64,000 nucleotides of DNA from Robertkochia flava (GCF_020166515.1 NZ_JAINZT010000005.1:372001-436000); one strand, 5' to 3'; shown: positions 43,792 to 53,795, numbered from the stretch's first letter. Translations and numbers: made by a program. Notes: a model not told the origin generated them from the sequence alone.

Positions 43792-46053
43792 ATGTCAATA
43801 AGAAAAACCAAAATAGGAAGACGAGCATTTATAAAGAATACCAGCTTGGCAGGTGGTGGGCTTATTCTTGGGTTCAGTATTCTGAATTCCTGTAGCACAG
43901 AGAAGGAGAAGTCCATGGCTGTTAAAGAAATGCCTGAGGAATGGTTTGAGATGAACGCCTATTTAAAAATAGGTGATAATGGGTTGGTAACCATTATGGC
44001 TCCCAATCCTGAGTTCGGACAAGGTGTTATTACCGCCATGCCGATGATCGTTGCTGATGAGCTGGATGTAAATTGGCAGGATGTGATCGTGGAGCAGGCC
44101 AATTTTAATGCGGAAGATTATGGATGGCAATTCACCGGGGGCAGCCAGGGAATTCGCAGACGTTGGGAAGGCCTTCGCTTGGCAGGTGCTACAGCCAAAG
44201 CCATGTTAGTGGCGGCCGCTGCCAAAACCTGGAATGTTCCCGCCTCTGAAATTTCGGTTGCCGAAGGAATTTTGACTCATGAGCAGACCGGGAAAAAGGC
44301 AGGATTTGGAGAGTTGGCCTCCATAGCAGCCACCATGGAGGTTCCTGAAGAAGTGCCATTAAAGAATGTAAAGGACTTTACGATAATCGGTACTTCTAAG
44401 AAAAGTGTTGAAAATAAAAAGATCGTAACCGGAAAGCCATTGTTCGGTTTGGATTATCAATACGAAGGGGCATTGGTGGCTATGGTGGAGCACCCACCAG
44501 CTTTTGGTTTACAGTTAAAATCTTACAATGATGAAAGTGTTCGCGCTATGTCGGGCATTGTTGATGTTTTTAAGATTAAGACCCTGGAAGACGGCTTTAA
44601 GCGCGGATACTTTGATACCAATGCCTTCACTGATCTACTGGTTATCGTAGGTAAAAACACCTGGGAGGTAATGAATGCTAAAAAGGCGATGAAAGCAGAG
44701 TGGGAGCCGATAGCCGATTCTAAGTATTTAATGGATCAGTTCGGAACCGAAGTAGAGGTGGAAGTGCCAGGAGGGTTAGAAAGTACCACTGACCATTATG
44801 CTAAGATGAAGGAAATGGCATCCAGAGCATCGACAGTAATGAGACAGGATGGTGATCCCGAAAAGGTTTTCAGGAATGCCGACAATGTTATAGAGCGTTC
44901 TTACAGTTGTCCCTTTCTGGCTCACAATTGTATGGAACCGATGAATTTCTTTGCTAATGTTACGGACGAAGGAGCACACCTTGCCGGACCACTTCAAGCA
45001 CCGGGATTAACCGAAACCACGGTGGCTGCCCGTTTGGGAATTCCTGTTGAAAAAGTAGAAATTGAACTTACCCGAATGGGTGGAGGATTCGGAAGGCGGG
45101 CATATGGCCACTATGCCGTTGAGGCTGCTTTGATCTCTCAACAAGTAAAGGCACCGGTAAAGCTTATTTATACTCGCGAGGATGATATGACCTTCGGGAT
45201 ATATCGCCCATCTTATTATGCTACCTATCGGGCAGCCCTCGATGAAAATAATGAATTAATTGCTTTTCATGTGAATGCAGGAGGGGTTCCGGAAAGTCCG
45301 TTGTTTCCTAATCGATTCCCAGCAGGAACAGTAGAGCATTACCTTGCGGAACAATGGGCCATCAAATCGAATATCACCATTGGAGCCTTCCGGGCACCCC
45401 GCTCCAATTTTATGGCCGGAGCAGAACAAGCCTTTTTGGATGAGGTCGCAGAAGCTGCAGGTAAAGATCCCATTGATTTTCGCCTGGAATTACTCGAGAA
45501 AGCAAAGAACAACCCTGTAGGGGAGGAAAACGAATACGATCCTGATCGCCTGGCGGGGGTGCTTAAATTAGTACGGGAGAAATCAGACTGGGATACGCCC
45601 AAACCGGGAGTGTCTCGTGGGGTTTCAGCCTATTTCTGCCATAACAGTTATGCGGCTCACGTATTGGATATAGTAATGGAAGGGGACAGGCCTGTAGTGC
45701 AGAATGTGGTTTGTGCCATTGATTGCGGTATTGTGATCAATCCTGATGCTGCTGCTAATATGGCAGAGGGTGCGATTATAGACGGTGTTGGGAACGCCAT
45801 GTATGGTGTGCTCTCTTTTAAGGACGGTAAACCCGAGCAAACCAATTTTGATACATACAGAATGATCCGTCATACGGAGGCGCCGAAGCAGGTAGAGGTA
45901 CATTTCGTGCAGAATGAGGTCGACCCCACAGGACTGGGAGAGCCCCCATTTCCACCGGTTTTTGGAGCGCTTGCCAATGCACTCTATAAGGCTACCGGAC
46001 GCAGGTATTATCACCAGCCATTTAATGCAGATCATTCTGAACTGTTGGGATAA
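43792..46053 (+). CDS. Molybdenum hydroxylase large subunit, Tat lipoprotein (IorB-like), copy 1
   Basis: 753 residues from the ATG at 43792; an in-frame extension to 43597 overlaps the 2Fe-2S gene and is spurious. The N-terminus has a twin-arginine signal (IGRRAFIKNTSLAGGG) ending in a lipobox (ILNSC), so it is folded, exported and lipid-anchored. The cofactor regions are GGGFGRRAYG and FRAPRSNFMAG. The catalytic Glu lies in TGLGEPPFPPVFGAL (about E717). It should hydroxylate an aldehyde or N-heterocycle in the periplasm with a cytosine-dinucleotide-type molybdenum cofactor; the substrate is unknown. Confidence 0.92.
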   Translation: MSIRKTKIGRRAFIKNTSLAGGGLILGFSILNSCSTEKEKSMAVKEMPEEWFEMNAYLKIGDNGLVTIMAPNPEFGQGVITAMPMIVADELDVNWQDVIVEQANFNAEDYGWQFTGGSQGIRRRWEGLRLAGATAKAMLVAAAAKTWNVPASEISVAEGILTHEQTGKKAGFGELASIAATMEVPEEVPLKNVKDFTIIGTSKKSVENKKIVTGKPLFGLDYQYEGALVAMVEHPPAFGLQLKSYNDESVRAMSGIVDVFKIKTLEDGFKRGYFDTNAFTDLLVIVGKNTWEVMNAKKAMKAEWEPIADSKYLMDQFGTEVEVEVPGGLESTTDHYAKMKEMASRASTVMRQDGDPEKVFRNADNVIERSYSCPFLAHNCMEPMNFFANVTDEGAHLAGPLQAPGLTETTVAARLGIPVEKVEIELTRMGGGFGRRAYGHYAVEAALISQQVKAPVKLIYTREDDMTFGIYRPSYYATYRAALDENNELIAFHVNAGGVPESPLFPNRFPAGTVEHYLAEQWAIKSNITIGAFRAPRSNFMAGAEQAFLDEVAEAAGKDPIDFRLELLEKAKNNPVGEENEYDPDRLAGVLKLVREKSDWDTPKPGVSRGVSAYFCHNSYAAHVLDIVMEGDRPVVQNVVCAIDCGIVINPDAAANMAEGAIIDGVGNAMYGVLSFKDGKPEQTNFDTYRMIRHTEAPKQVEVHFVQNEVDPTGLGEPPFPPVFGALANALYKATGRRYYHQPFNADHSELLG

Positions 46054-46114
46054 GCGCCTTATAGCGAAATCTTGGGTAACTAAAATGGATATAGCAATTA
46101 TAAAGGACTGATAT

Positions 46115-48370
46115 ATGAAGGATGTTAGGACTAAAATAGGACGAAGGGCATTTATTAAAAACAGCAGCCTTGCTGGTGGCGGTCTTGTTCTTGGTTTTAG
46201 TATCCTGAATTCCTGCACTCCTGAAAAGTCCAAAACCATGGCGGTAAACGATATGCCGGATGAATGGTTTGAGATGAATGCCTATTTGAAAATAGGGGAG
46301 AATGGTGTGGTCACCATAGTGTCGCCCAATCCTGAAGGCGGACAAAATGTAAAAACCTCCATGCCGATGATCATTGCAGATGAACTGGACGTTGATTGGC
46401 AGAAAGTTGTTGTGGAACAAGCACCATTAAACACAGATGCTTTTAGTTTTCAATTTATAGGTGGAAGTCAGGCCATCAGAAGGGGGTGGCCGGGCTTGCG
46501 TCTGGCAGGTGCTTCTGCGAGGCAAATGCTTATAAACGGGGCGGCTTCTGTTTGGTAGGTTCCATCAAATGAAATAACGACGAAGCAAGGGGTGCTTTAT
46601 CATGAGCCGAGCAACAGGTCTTTAGGCTATGGTGAAGTAGCATCTATGGCTGCTGGATTATCAGTACCGGAAGAAGTGGCACTAAAGGAAAAAGAAGAGT
46701 TTACCATCATTGGTACTTCAAGAAAAAATGTAGATGGGTTAAAAATAGTTACCGGCGAACCCTTGTTCGGTATGGACACCTACCGTGAAGGAATGCTGAT
46801 CGCAATGATCGTTCATCCCCCGGCATTTGGATTAAAGATTCGATCCATAGATGATTCTGCTGCGAAAAATATGCCAGGAATAAGGGATATTTTCAAGATT
46901 AAAGTGTACAATGAGGATTATGTGAAAACGTTTTTCGATACCCGTACCTTTAACGAAGTTGTTGTCATAGTGGGAGGTTCCACCTGGGAGGTCATGCAGG
47001 CTAAAAAGGCACTTAAGATCAATTGTGAGCCTATTCAGGGTAAGACTGAAAAAAGAGATCGGTTCGGAACGGCATGGGAACAGCATACACCTTCGGGGTT
47101 AGAAAATACATCAGACCATTATGCCCGGATGGAACAAATGGCGAATAAAGGCGGCGCAGTTATGCGTAAGGATGGTGATCCGGAAAAAGCCTTCCTGAAT
47201 GCCGAGAAGACCATAGAAAGAACCTACACGGCACCCTTCCTGGCTCATAATTGCATGGAACCGATGAATTTCTTTGCTGACGTGAAAGAGGATAAGGCTG
47301 AGTTAATAGGTCCGCTGCAGAAGCCGGAGTTTACAGAACAGACATTAGCTGCGCGACTTGGTATGCCGCTTGAGAATATCGATATTAAAATGACCCGTCT
47401 GGGAGGCGGTTATGGTCGGCGCTCCTATGCACACTGGATGGTAGAAGCAGCTTTGATCTCACAAAGAATGAAGGCTCCGGTGAAGTTGATATATACCCGG
47501 GAAGATGATATGACCGATGGGATCTATCGTCCTTCCTATTTGGTAAAGCTCAAAGCGGCGTTGGATGCCAATAATAAGCTGATCGCATACCACGTAAATG
47601 CCGGGGGAATTCCTGAAAGTCCGTTGTGGGAGAATCGGTTCCCTGCCGGAACTGTAGAGAATTATTTGGCTGAAGAATGGACCATTGACAGCAATATCAC
47701 TGTTGGGTCTTTCCGTGCTCCCAGTTCCAATTTTATGGCCTGTGCAGAACAGTCATTCCTGGATGAGGTAGCGGAACTTGCCGGGAAGGATCCTATGGAT
47801 TTTCGCCTGGAACTTCTGGGCCGCGCAATTTCCGATCCTGTGGGAGAGGAGAATGATTATGATCCGGTACGGTATGCTGAGGTGCTGAAAACGCTAAAGG
47901 AGAAGTCAAATTGGGCTGAAAAGAGTTCAGATCTGTCCCGTGGTATGGCAGCTTACTTTTGTCATAACTCTTATGCCGCTATGGTGCTTTATATGAAGGT
48001 TAAAGATAATATTCCGGTTGTCGAAAAGGTTACCTGTGTCCTGGACTGTGGAATCGTGATAAATCCGGACTCGGCAAGGAATATGGCCGAAGGAGGTATT
48101 GTTGATGGAGTAGGCAATGCGTTTTTTGGGGAGATGACCTTCGATGATGGTGTGCCATCTAAAAGCAATTTTGACACCTACCGGATGATCCGCATGAGCG
48201 AGGCGCCTAAGGAGATCGAGGTACATTTTATGGATAATGGAATTGATCCTACGGGTCTTGGGGAGCCTACCTTCCCGCCGGTGTTTCCTGCTGTTGCCAA
48301 TTCACTTTATCAGGCAACCGGCCAAAGATTTTATAAACTTCCGTTTACACTCGATAGTGAGGATGTTTAA
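46115..48370 (+). pseudogene. Molybdenum hydroxylase large subunit, copy 2, interrupted by one in-frame TAG
   Basis: Tandem paralogue of the preceding gene, 752 codons including the stop. It has the same twin-arginine/lipobox leader (GRRAFIKNSSLAGGG, ILNSC), GGGYGRRSYAH and the catalytic GLGEPTFPPVF. A TAG at 46556-46558 (codon 148) falls between Trp and Val-Pro, at the position where copy 1 has Asn. The frame is otherwise open and aligned on both sides, so one substitution explains the break. The 3' part could start at a GTG at 46592 but would lack the leader. It could be a recent pseudogene, a sequencing error or a read-through gene. Confidence 0.85.
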
Positions 48371-48518
48371 TGGTGAGGTGGCTAAGGATTACCAGGCCTA
48401 TCGTGTTACCTGTCACCTGTTACTTGTCACCTGTTACCCAAGGGTTACTTCCCTTCTTGCGTCAGGGCCGTGATACAGGTGTGGGCATACAATACCGTTG
48501 ATTTTGGAAATAAATATA

Positions 48519-48541
48519 CCCCCTCTTTTTGAAGGAGGGGT
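48519..48541. repeat. Short inverted repeat before the tandem array
   Basis: CCCCTC (48520-48525) and GAGGGG (48535-48540) flank a T-rich loop, followed by TAGTCGAGGGCCGGGGTGG. This looks like a degenerate member of the same C-rich/G-rich hairpin family as the array that follows. Confidence 0.4.
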
Positions 48542-48625
48542 AGTCGAGGGCCGGGGTGGTTATTACACTGGAAAAGCCCTTTTTAAACTTTCTTGTGATA
48601 TCTCTACATCCTTACATCCCCCTCC

Positions 48626-49232
48626 GGATTATTCGCCTTCGGCTCATGATCCAGGTAGGGGGATGTTGCTCAAAAACGCCCTGACCACACTGGCGTGTGG
48701 GCTGGTTTTTCTATACGCCTTATAAAAGAATTGGCTCCTTCCCCCAGCCGGGGGAAGGTGGCAGCGTTAATTGCGCTGACGGAAGGGGGGGATTACTCGT
48801 AACGCTTCGCGTTACTCATGATCCAGGTAGGGGGAATGTTGCTCAAAAAAGCCCTGACCACACTGGCGTGTGGACTAATTTTTATCTATAAGCCTTATAA
48901 AAGAATTGGCTCCTTCCCCCAGCCGGGGGAAGGTGGCAGCGTTAATTGCGCTGACGGAAGGGGGGATTACTCGTAACGCTTCGCGTTACTCATGATCCAG
49001 ATAGGGGGATGTTGCTCAAAAAAGCCCTGACCACACTGGTGTGTGGCCTGGTTTTTTCTATACGCTTTATAAAAGAATTGGCACCTTCCCCCAGCCGGGG
49101 GAAGGTGGCAGCGTTAATAGCGCTGACGGAAGGGGGGGATTACTCGTAACGCTTCGTGTTACTCATGATCCATGCGGAGAGATGTTGCTCAAAAAAGCCC
49201 TGACCACACTGGCGTGTGGCCTGTTTTTTTAT
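48626..49232. repeat. Tandem array of a ~173-bp multi-hairpin intergenic repeat (about 3.5 units)
   Basis: The GCTCAAAAA landmark recurs at 48668, 48841, 49014 and 49187, exactly 173 bp apart. A full unit contains hairpin 1 (CCTTCCCCC/GGGGGAAGG), hairpin 2 (CAGCG/CGCTG) and hairpin 3 (GTAACGC-TTC-GCGTTAC at 48799-48815, 48973-48989 and 49146-49162). Hairpin 4 (CCACAC-TGGC-GTGTGG) follows and is bounded by AAAAGCC and GGTTTTTT like a terminator. The leftmost copy has only a short hairpin 3 (GCC-TTC-GGC at 48635-48643) inside the same flanks. There is no open frame conserved beyond the repeat itself. It lies downstream of tRNA-Pro(GGG) and shares motifs with 54140-54385. Confidence 0.85.
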
Positions 49233-49241
49233 CCCCATACG

Positions 49242-49282
49242 CTTACAAAAGCGAGCCTGTCTGACGACAGTCAGGCTTTTGA
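49242..49282. terminator. Terminator-like hairpin next to the array
   Basis: AGCCTG-T-CTG and CAG-T-CAGGCT form an 18-base-paired-type stem with loop ACGA, bounded by AAAAGC and TTTT. It lies between the repeat array and the tRNA terminator. Confidence 0.45.
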
Positions 49283-49295
49283 CGCTTCAGGGAAT

Positions 49296-49329
49296 AAAAA
49301 AACCCGACAGTTTCCTGTCGGGCTTTTTT
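49296..49329 (-). terminator. Intrinsic terminator of tRNA-Pro(GGG)
   Basis: CCCGACAG (49303-49310) and CTGTCGGG (49315-49322) form a perfect 8-bp stem; on the minus strand a T run follows. It begins right after the encoded CCA of the tRNA. Confidence 0.8.
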
Positions 49330-49331
49330 GG

Positions 49332-49405
49332 TCGGGATGACAGGATTTGAACCTGCGACCCCACGCACCCCATGCGTGTACGCTACCAGACTGCGCCACA
49401 TCCCG
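49332..49405 (-). tRNA. tRNA-Pro (anticodon GGG)
   Basis: On the minus strand the acceptor arms CGGGATG and CATCCCG pair exactly, followed by discriminator A and an encoded CCA. The anticodon stem CACGC/GCGTG holds loop ATGGGGT, giving anticodon GGG. The T arm shows GGTTCAAATCC. Length is 74 nt without CCA. Confidence 0.93.
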
Positions 49406-49649
49406 AAAAACAGCCGGAGCTGTTTTATGTAAAATCATTAAACCTAAACTTTCCGGTGTGAACTTAACTTCATATCAGTAACCGAAAATCCACTTCATCA
49501 TGGGTGAAAAGTGGATTGCAAAAATAAACGTTTATTCAAAATTACAATAGCTTTTTTCAAGATTTTCTTCCCCTCTGCAAGGACACTTTTTGTAAGTGTC
49601 TGAGGGTCATCATGAAATTCACAAGACCTTTTTTTAAGCCCGTTTTACC

Positions 49650-49692
49650 AAAAAAATATCCCCCGGTAGATTTTGAAAGCATCCGGGGGATA
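49650..49692 (-). terminator. Intrinsic terminator of the FadL-like gene
   Basis: TATCCCCCGG (49657-49666) and CCGGGGGATA (49683-49692) are perfect reverse complements; on the minus strand a run of seven T follows. The remaining 49406-49649 sequence shows no gene. Confidence 0.8.
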
Positions 49693-49714
49693 ACAACCAA
49701 TTAATTAAGAAAAT

Positions 49715-51025
49715 TTAGTTAAAACGATAGCTGACCCCAACCTGGATCATAGAGGTGGTCATATCATAAGATACCTCTGTACCGGGAACAGCTCCGTAAG
49801 GATTATCATTGGATATAAACATAGGATTCAAAGCAGGGCCGGAAGTTGAGCCGCTGCTGTCTCCGTAATGAAACACAGCATCGACTATGAAGCGGGTTCC
49901 AAATTCATAACTTAAACCAAGTTGATAGGCGTTCTTTATAATCGCCGTTGCCGGGATATTGAAGAAGGCCAGTTCTGAGGTTATAGGGTTGGAGGAGTAG
50001 GTGTATCCCACCCGTAAGGGTAATTTATTTATGCCCTTATACTGTATTCCCGCAGAGATGATGTTGATGTTCTTCCAGCCAAATCCGCGTACCGAAGCCG
50101 TTTGGGTCCATCCGGCTTTCTCAAATCCTTCGGTATTTTCATAGTTTACCAGTCGGTAGTCAAGGGCCAGATCGATATTGCCTAAAGAATACCCAAGTCC
50201 CACAGAGAAGATAGAAGGATAATCCATTCTGAAAGAGTTCTCTTCCTGGCTGTTGTCCAGATACGTATTGTCGAGATTGAAATCGCTGAAATATTGAGGA
50301 GTTTTATAGGATACTCCCGCCTTAAAGCCAACAGGACTTTCATAATACACTGCAAATTGAGCCCCATAGCCGAAGGCAGAAGCACGGTCTGCGGAGGGAT
50401 ATCCGGACGCATTCGGGTTCGCTGTTGGATTGGGAATGAGTTCCAGGGCCGCAAAGTTGAAATTGGGCTGTATCCCAAAGGAGATGCGGTCCGTTAACTG
50501 GTAGGCCCAGGTAAAGCCCAGTTGAAAGAGCAGGTAGTCGGATTCTATTCTTCCGAACCCTCCAAATTCCTGGGGCGCATTAACGGGGTTGGTCATGCTT
50601 TCCGGGAACGTAACCCCGAAGCCGCTAATCCCGAATGCAGAAACCCCGAATTTGGAACGGCTACCTTCCTTTCCCCAAACGAATGCCAGGGCGGGCATGG
50701 GGGAGGCGCCCCGATCATCATTGGTAACGCCGCTTAAAAAGTTTCCCGTAGGTTGTCCCGTTTGCGGATTGATCTCCGGTACGGTAGAGCGCAGTTCGGG
50801 ATCAGAAAAAAAGATCCCTATATCCAGTTTAAATTGTGAACCTTCAAATGTGGTTATCGCTGCCGGATTCCAGTGTAAGGCACCTGAAATATCCAGGGCT
50901 TGTCCGGTGGCGGCTCCACCCATTGACATGTTTTTGGCTCCGACGCCTTGCATGATATGTCCTGCCTGGGCATATAAGCCGAAAGAGGCCAGGAGCGAAA
51001 ACATGGTGAATAATAGTTTTTTCAT
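49715..51025 (-). CDS. OmpP1/FadL-family outer-membrane transporter
   Basis: 436 residues with a signal peptide (cleavage after LYAQ-like sequence). The N-terminal hatch region GAKNMSMGGAATGQALDISGALHWNPA is typical in pattern: conserved GxGxAxxG followed by NPA. A 14-strand barrel follows, ending in the outer-membrane signature MIQVGVSYRFN. FadL-type channels move long-chain fatty acids or other hydrophobic compounds across the outer membrane. This matches the acyl-CoA catabolic genes elsewhere in the window but they are not linked. Confidence 0.9.
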   Translation of the reverse strand: MKKLLFTMFSLLASFGLYAQAGHIMQGVGAKNMSMGGAATGQALDISGALHWNPAAITTFEGSQFKLDIGIFFSDPELRSTVPEINPQTGQPTGNFLSGVTNDDRGASPMPALAFVWGKEGSRSKFGVSAFGISGFGVTFPESMTNPVNAPQEFGGFGRIESDYLLFQLGFTWAYQLTDRISFGIQPNFNFAALELIPNPTANPNASGYPSADRASAFGYGAQFAVYYESPVGFKAGVSYKTPQYFSDFNLDNTYLDNSQEENSFRMDYPSIFSVGLGYSLGNIDLALDYRLVNYENTEGFEKAGWTQTASVRGFGWKNINIISAGIQYKGINKLPLRVGYTYSSNPITSELAFFNIPATAIIKNAYQLGLSYEFGTRFIVDAVFHYGDSSGSTSGPALNPMFISNDNPYGAVPGTEVSYDMTTSMIQVGVSYRFN

Positions 51026-51182
51026 CGCGAATCTGTTTTTGATTTATACTGTGTTCAAAAAACATTATTGGGGTGGATCTGCCTACTAAATTAGTGGGAA
51101 GTAACCTTTAAGGGCATGACTTTTATCATAGAAGCAATTTCTTTGACCTTCCGGTGGTAACAGAGGTTGCCCAGGGCATCAC

Positions 51183-53795
51183 CTATTGTTTGGCAACCTT
51201 TCTGAAAAAGGTGCCTTCCGGGGTAATGACCTCCAGGAGGTAGATTCCCTCCTGCAGGAAGGAAAGGTCTATAGAGGGGTCGTAGGACTCCAGAATCCGG
51301 GTTCCCTTAAGATCAAAAATGGTGGTGCGTACCACCTCCTTATTGAATTTAATACGGTTTTTTGCAGGGTTAGGGTAGATAAACAAGGGGCCGTCATCAG
51401 GGATTCCCTCCAGGATGGTCAGGGGAAAGAATGCTGTGATCGTATTTCCTGAACTGTCTGAAATGGTTATTTCCAGGTCGTATTCCCCTTCCCGAAGCAT
51501 ACTCCCTGCAGGGGGAGACTGGGTGATGATCAGGTCCTCAGATAACGCGCAATTATCCTCTGCAACGATCAATGGCCTGAGGTCTGGAACTTCGGTTTTT
51601 TCCTTTTCCGCTACATAGAGCAGCAGGGGTAAAGACTTGGATTCTGTGATCAGACGAGGTGCTTTAAGATCCACCACCTGGATATTAGCCATACAACTGC
51701 TGCTGTTCCCGTGAATATCGGTGGCTTTCACCATGATGGTTTGAGAACCTTTGGATTCGCAGGTGAAAACTGCAGTTTCAAACTCCAGGTCAAACGCACT
51801 GGGATCGGTTATGTGTGCCCTGAGAAATGCATCATCCGCCACTGCCTGTCCATCGGGCCCCAGTTCAAGAAACATCTCATCACAGGCGATCTCAGGAGCC
51901 CTGGTGTCGATCACATCGATGGTCCGGATTTCTTCCGCAGTATTGCCATACAGATCCGTAGCGCTGTAGATCACCTCGTAGGTGCCAACCTCCTCCAGGA
52001 GGGGACTGGTATCCAGGATCACCTCAGAACCATCGTCAGTATAGGCCCCGGGATCTTCAAAGTTCTCTCCGGCCTCCAAAACAAATGGATTGTCGCCATT
52101 CAGGTATATTACCGGAGGGGTCTTATCGTCCAGTTCAAATGCCCCGATATCTGAAAGTGGTCCCAACAGGACTGGATTTCCGAAAAAATCGGTTTCACTG
52201 TTATTGTCAGGAATGGGGATGGCAGTATTTAAAGCCGGAGAACGGTGGGAGAGTTGATAGGCATCAAGGGATTGAAGATCATTCCCGAACCCAACGGTAC
52301 CTCCCTTCCCGGGATTGTTTAATTCAGGGTCGGTATACAATCCTGCCGGAAGGCCGTCTATAAGTTCATTACCTGTGGTTCTGAAAGCTTCCAGGGTATT
52401 GTAGGTGGTACCGTGATACTTCCAGAGCGATTGCCCTTGGGAATAATACAGGTTATTGACCAGGTTTACCGGAAAGTTTTTGGGTACGCTGATAAAGGGC
52501 GTGTTCCCCATGGTGTAAAAAATGTTGTTGGCAAAATATACTCCGCTTCCGGTGCTAAGATGATCTAAAACTCCTGCTGCGGCATGCTCCGGATTATCGG
52601 GCATATTTCCCGTATATACCGTGTTGTGATAGATGCTGATATTTTCGGGTGGAAAATCCGGGTTGAGGTTAAAAAGGTAGATCCCCCCGCCATTGGTACG
52701 GCCATCATTTTCACTAATATTATACCGTACGGTAATATTATTCATCCTGCGCGAATCGATGAACTGGCCGATGAGAAATCCCGAACCGTCGTTGTCATGT
52801 GAATAGTTGTACTGCATTATCCCGTTGGTAACCCCTCCGTCAAGATCGAAACCTCCGCCGTCACAACCCGTTCCGGAACTAATGTTGTAGGATTCACAGT
52901 ATTGAATAGTAACCTGATCCGAATCGTAATACCAGATGCCTACAGGGCCCCCGCATTGGGTATTGTTGTATCCGCAATTGTAGGTCGTACTGTGCTCAAT
53001 AACGGAGTTTTGTACATCCGAGATCACGATTCCGCTTCCGGAATGCACTTCACTGTCATATCCGGGAATATCAAAAACTTCCGTATTCCTCACCGTAATG
53101 TTGGAATGAGAATACCCTTGTTTAACCTGGGAAAAGGTTCCGGTTGCCTTAATTCCTGCATCAAGGCATTGATAAACTTTTACCTGGTCAATTAGCACTT
53201 TGTCAAATCCGGAATTCCCGGAAAGCCCGGAAATGGTTATGCCATCTACTCCAAATCCGCTTATTTCCAGTTTACTTAAAATGATGTTGGATAGTTTATA
53301 ATTTCCCTCCAGGGTGTTTCGCAAAAGGATTCCGCTCCTGGAATTGGTTTCCATCCCGCTTCCCTGGATATGAAGCCGGGTGATAGCGATCCCTTCTCCG
53401 TTTTCGATCCAGATTCCGATGCCGTTACCGGCAGCTATGGTAGCGGACCCTGTGCCAAAGGAAGAAACGCTTATGATTCTTGTAGGGTCTCCACCGTCGT
53501 TTTCATCCAGTTTTAGCTGCCCGTTAAAAATATCCCCGGATTTAAAAAGAATGCTGTCTCCCGGTTTGAAGTTGACATTGTTAAGTTTGTTGATGGTTGC
53601 CCAGGCTGTGGCAGGGGTCAGGCCATCTGCGGTATCGTCTCCCTCACTGGCAATATAATAGGTGGTTTGTGCCGATAGTAGTCCACATTTTAGAAACACC
53701 AAGAGAACTAAAAAGGCAAAGTGTTCATGAGATATTGCGGTGCCGGAAATTAATGGAAATGGAAAGAAACCTCTCTTCGTTTGAATCTTCTTCAT
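51183..53795 (-). CDS. T9SS-secreted right-handed beta-helix protein
   Basis: 870 residues. Signal region to about 43, then a DUF1565-like start (YYIASEGDDTADGLTPATAWATI) and a right-handed parallel beta-helix to about 500 with many NNITVRYN-like turns, as in polysaccharide lyases or adhesins. A DUF5011 Ig-like domain follows (PFVLEAGENFEDPGAYTDDG), then HYR-like domains (about 590-790). A C-terminal T9SS type A sorting domain is seen in FIYPNPAKNRI, DLKGTRILE and EGIYLLEVI. It is likely exported by T9SS and attached to or released from the cell surface. Catalytic residues could not be identified. The signal peptide is unusually long at its start. Confidence 0.85.
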   Translation of the reverse strand: MKKIQTKRGFFPFPLISGTAISHEHFAFLVLLVFLKCGLLSAQTTYYIASEGDDTADGLTPATAWATINKLNNVNFKPGDSILFKSGDIFNGQLKLDENDGGDPTRIISVSSFGTGSATIAAGNGIGIWIENGEGIAITRLHIQGSGMETNSRSGILLRNTLEGNYKLSNIILSKLEISGFGVDGITISGLSGNSGFDKVLIDQVKVYQCLDAGIKATGTFSQVKQGYSHSNITVRNTEVFDIPGYDSEVHSGSGIVISDVQNSVIEHSTTYNCGYNNTQCGGPVGIWYYDSDQVTIQYCESYNISSGTGCDGGGFDLDGGVTNGIMQYNYSHDNDGSGFLIGQFIDSRRMNNITVRYNISENDGRTNGGGIYLFNLNPDFPPENISIYHNTVYTGNMPDNPEHAAAGVLDHLSTGSGVYFANNIFYTMGNTPFISVPKNFPVNLVNNLYYSQGQSLWKYHGTTYNTLEAFRTTGNELIDGLPAGLYTDPELNNPGKGGTVGFGNDLQSLDAYQLSHRSPALNTAIPIPDNNSETDFFGNPVLLGPLSDIGAFELDDKTPPVIYLNGDNPFVLEAGENFEDPGAYTDDGSEVILDTSPLLEEVGTYEVIYSATDLYGNTAEEIRTIDVIDTRAPEIACDEMFLELGPDGQAVADDAFLRAHITDPSAFDLEFETAVFTCESKGSQTIMVKATDIHGNSSSCMANIQVVDLKAPRLITESKSLPLLLYVAEKEKTEVPDLRPLIVAEDNCALSEDLIITQSPPAGSMLREGEYDLEITISDSSGNTITAFFPLTILEGIPDDGPLFIYPNPAKNRIKFNKEVVRTTIFDLKGTRILESYDPSIDLSFLQEGIYLLEVITPEGTFFRKVAKQ

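Noticed and set aside
45625-46239. Minus-strand frame across the hydroxylase junction
   Set aside because: Antisense to two paralogous genes; similar antisense peptides appear at both copies simply because the sense sequences are homologous.
46556-46558. UAG read as pyrrolysine
   Set aside because: No pylT/pylS-type genes are visible, the family has no such residue, and Bacteroidetes are not known for pyrrolysine; mutation or sequencing error is simpler.
48626-49232. CRISPR array
   Set aside because: The units are 173 bp and contiguous, with no unique spacers and no cas genes nearby.
48697-49340. Small plus-strand frames with similar peptides in the repeat array
   Set aside because: The peptide similarity comes from translating the same 173-bp unit; frames shift between copies and there are no starts or domains of a real gene.
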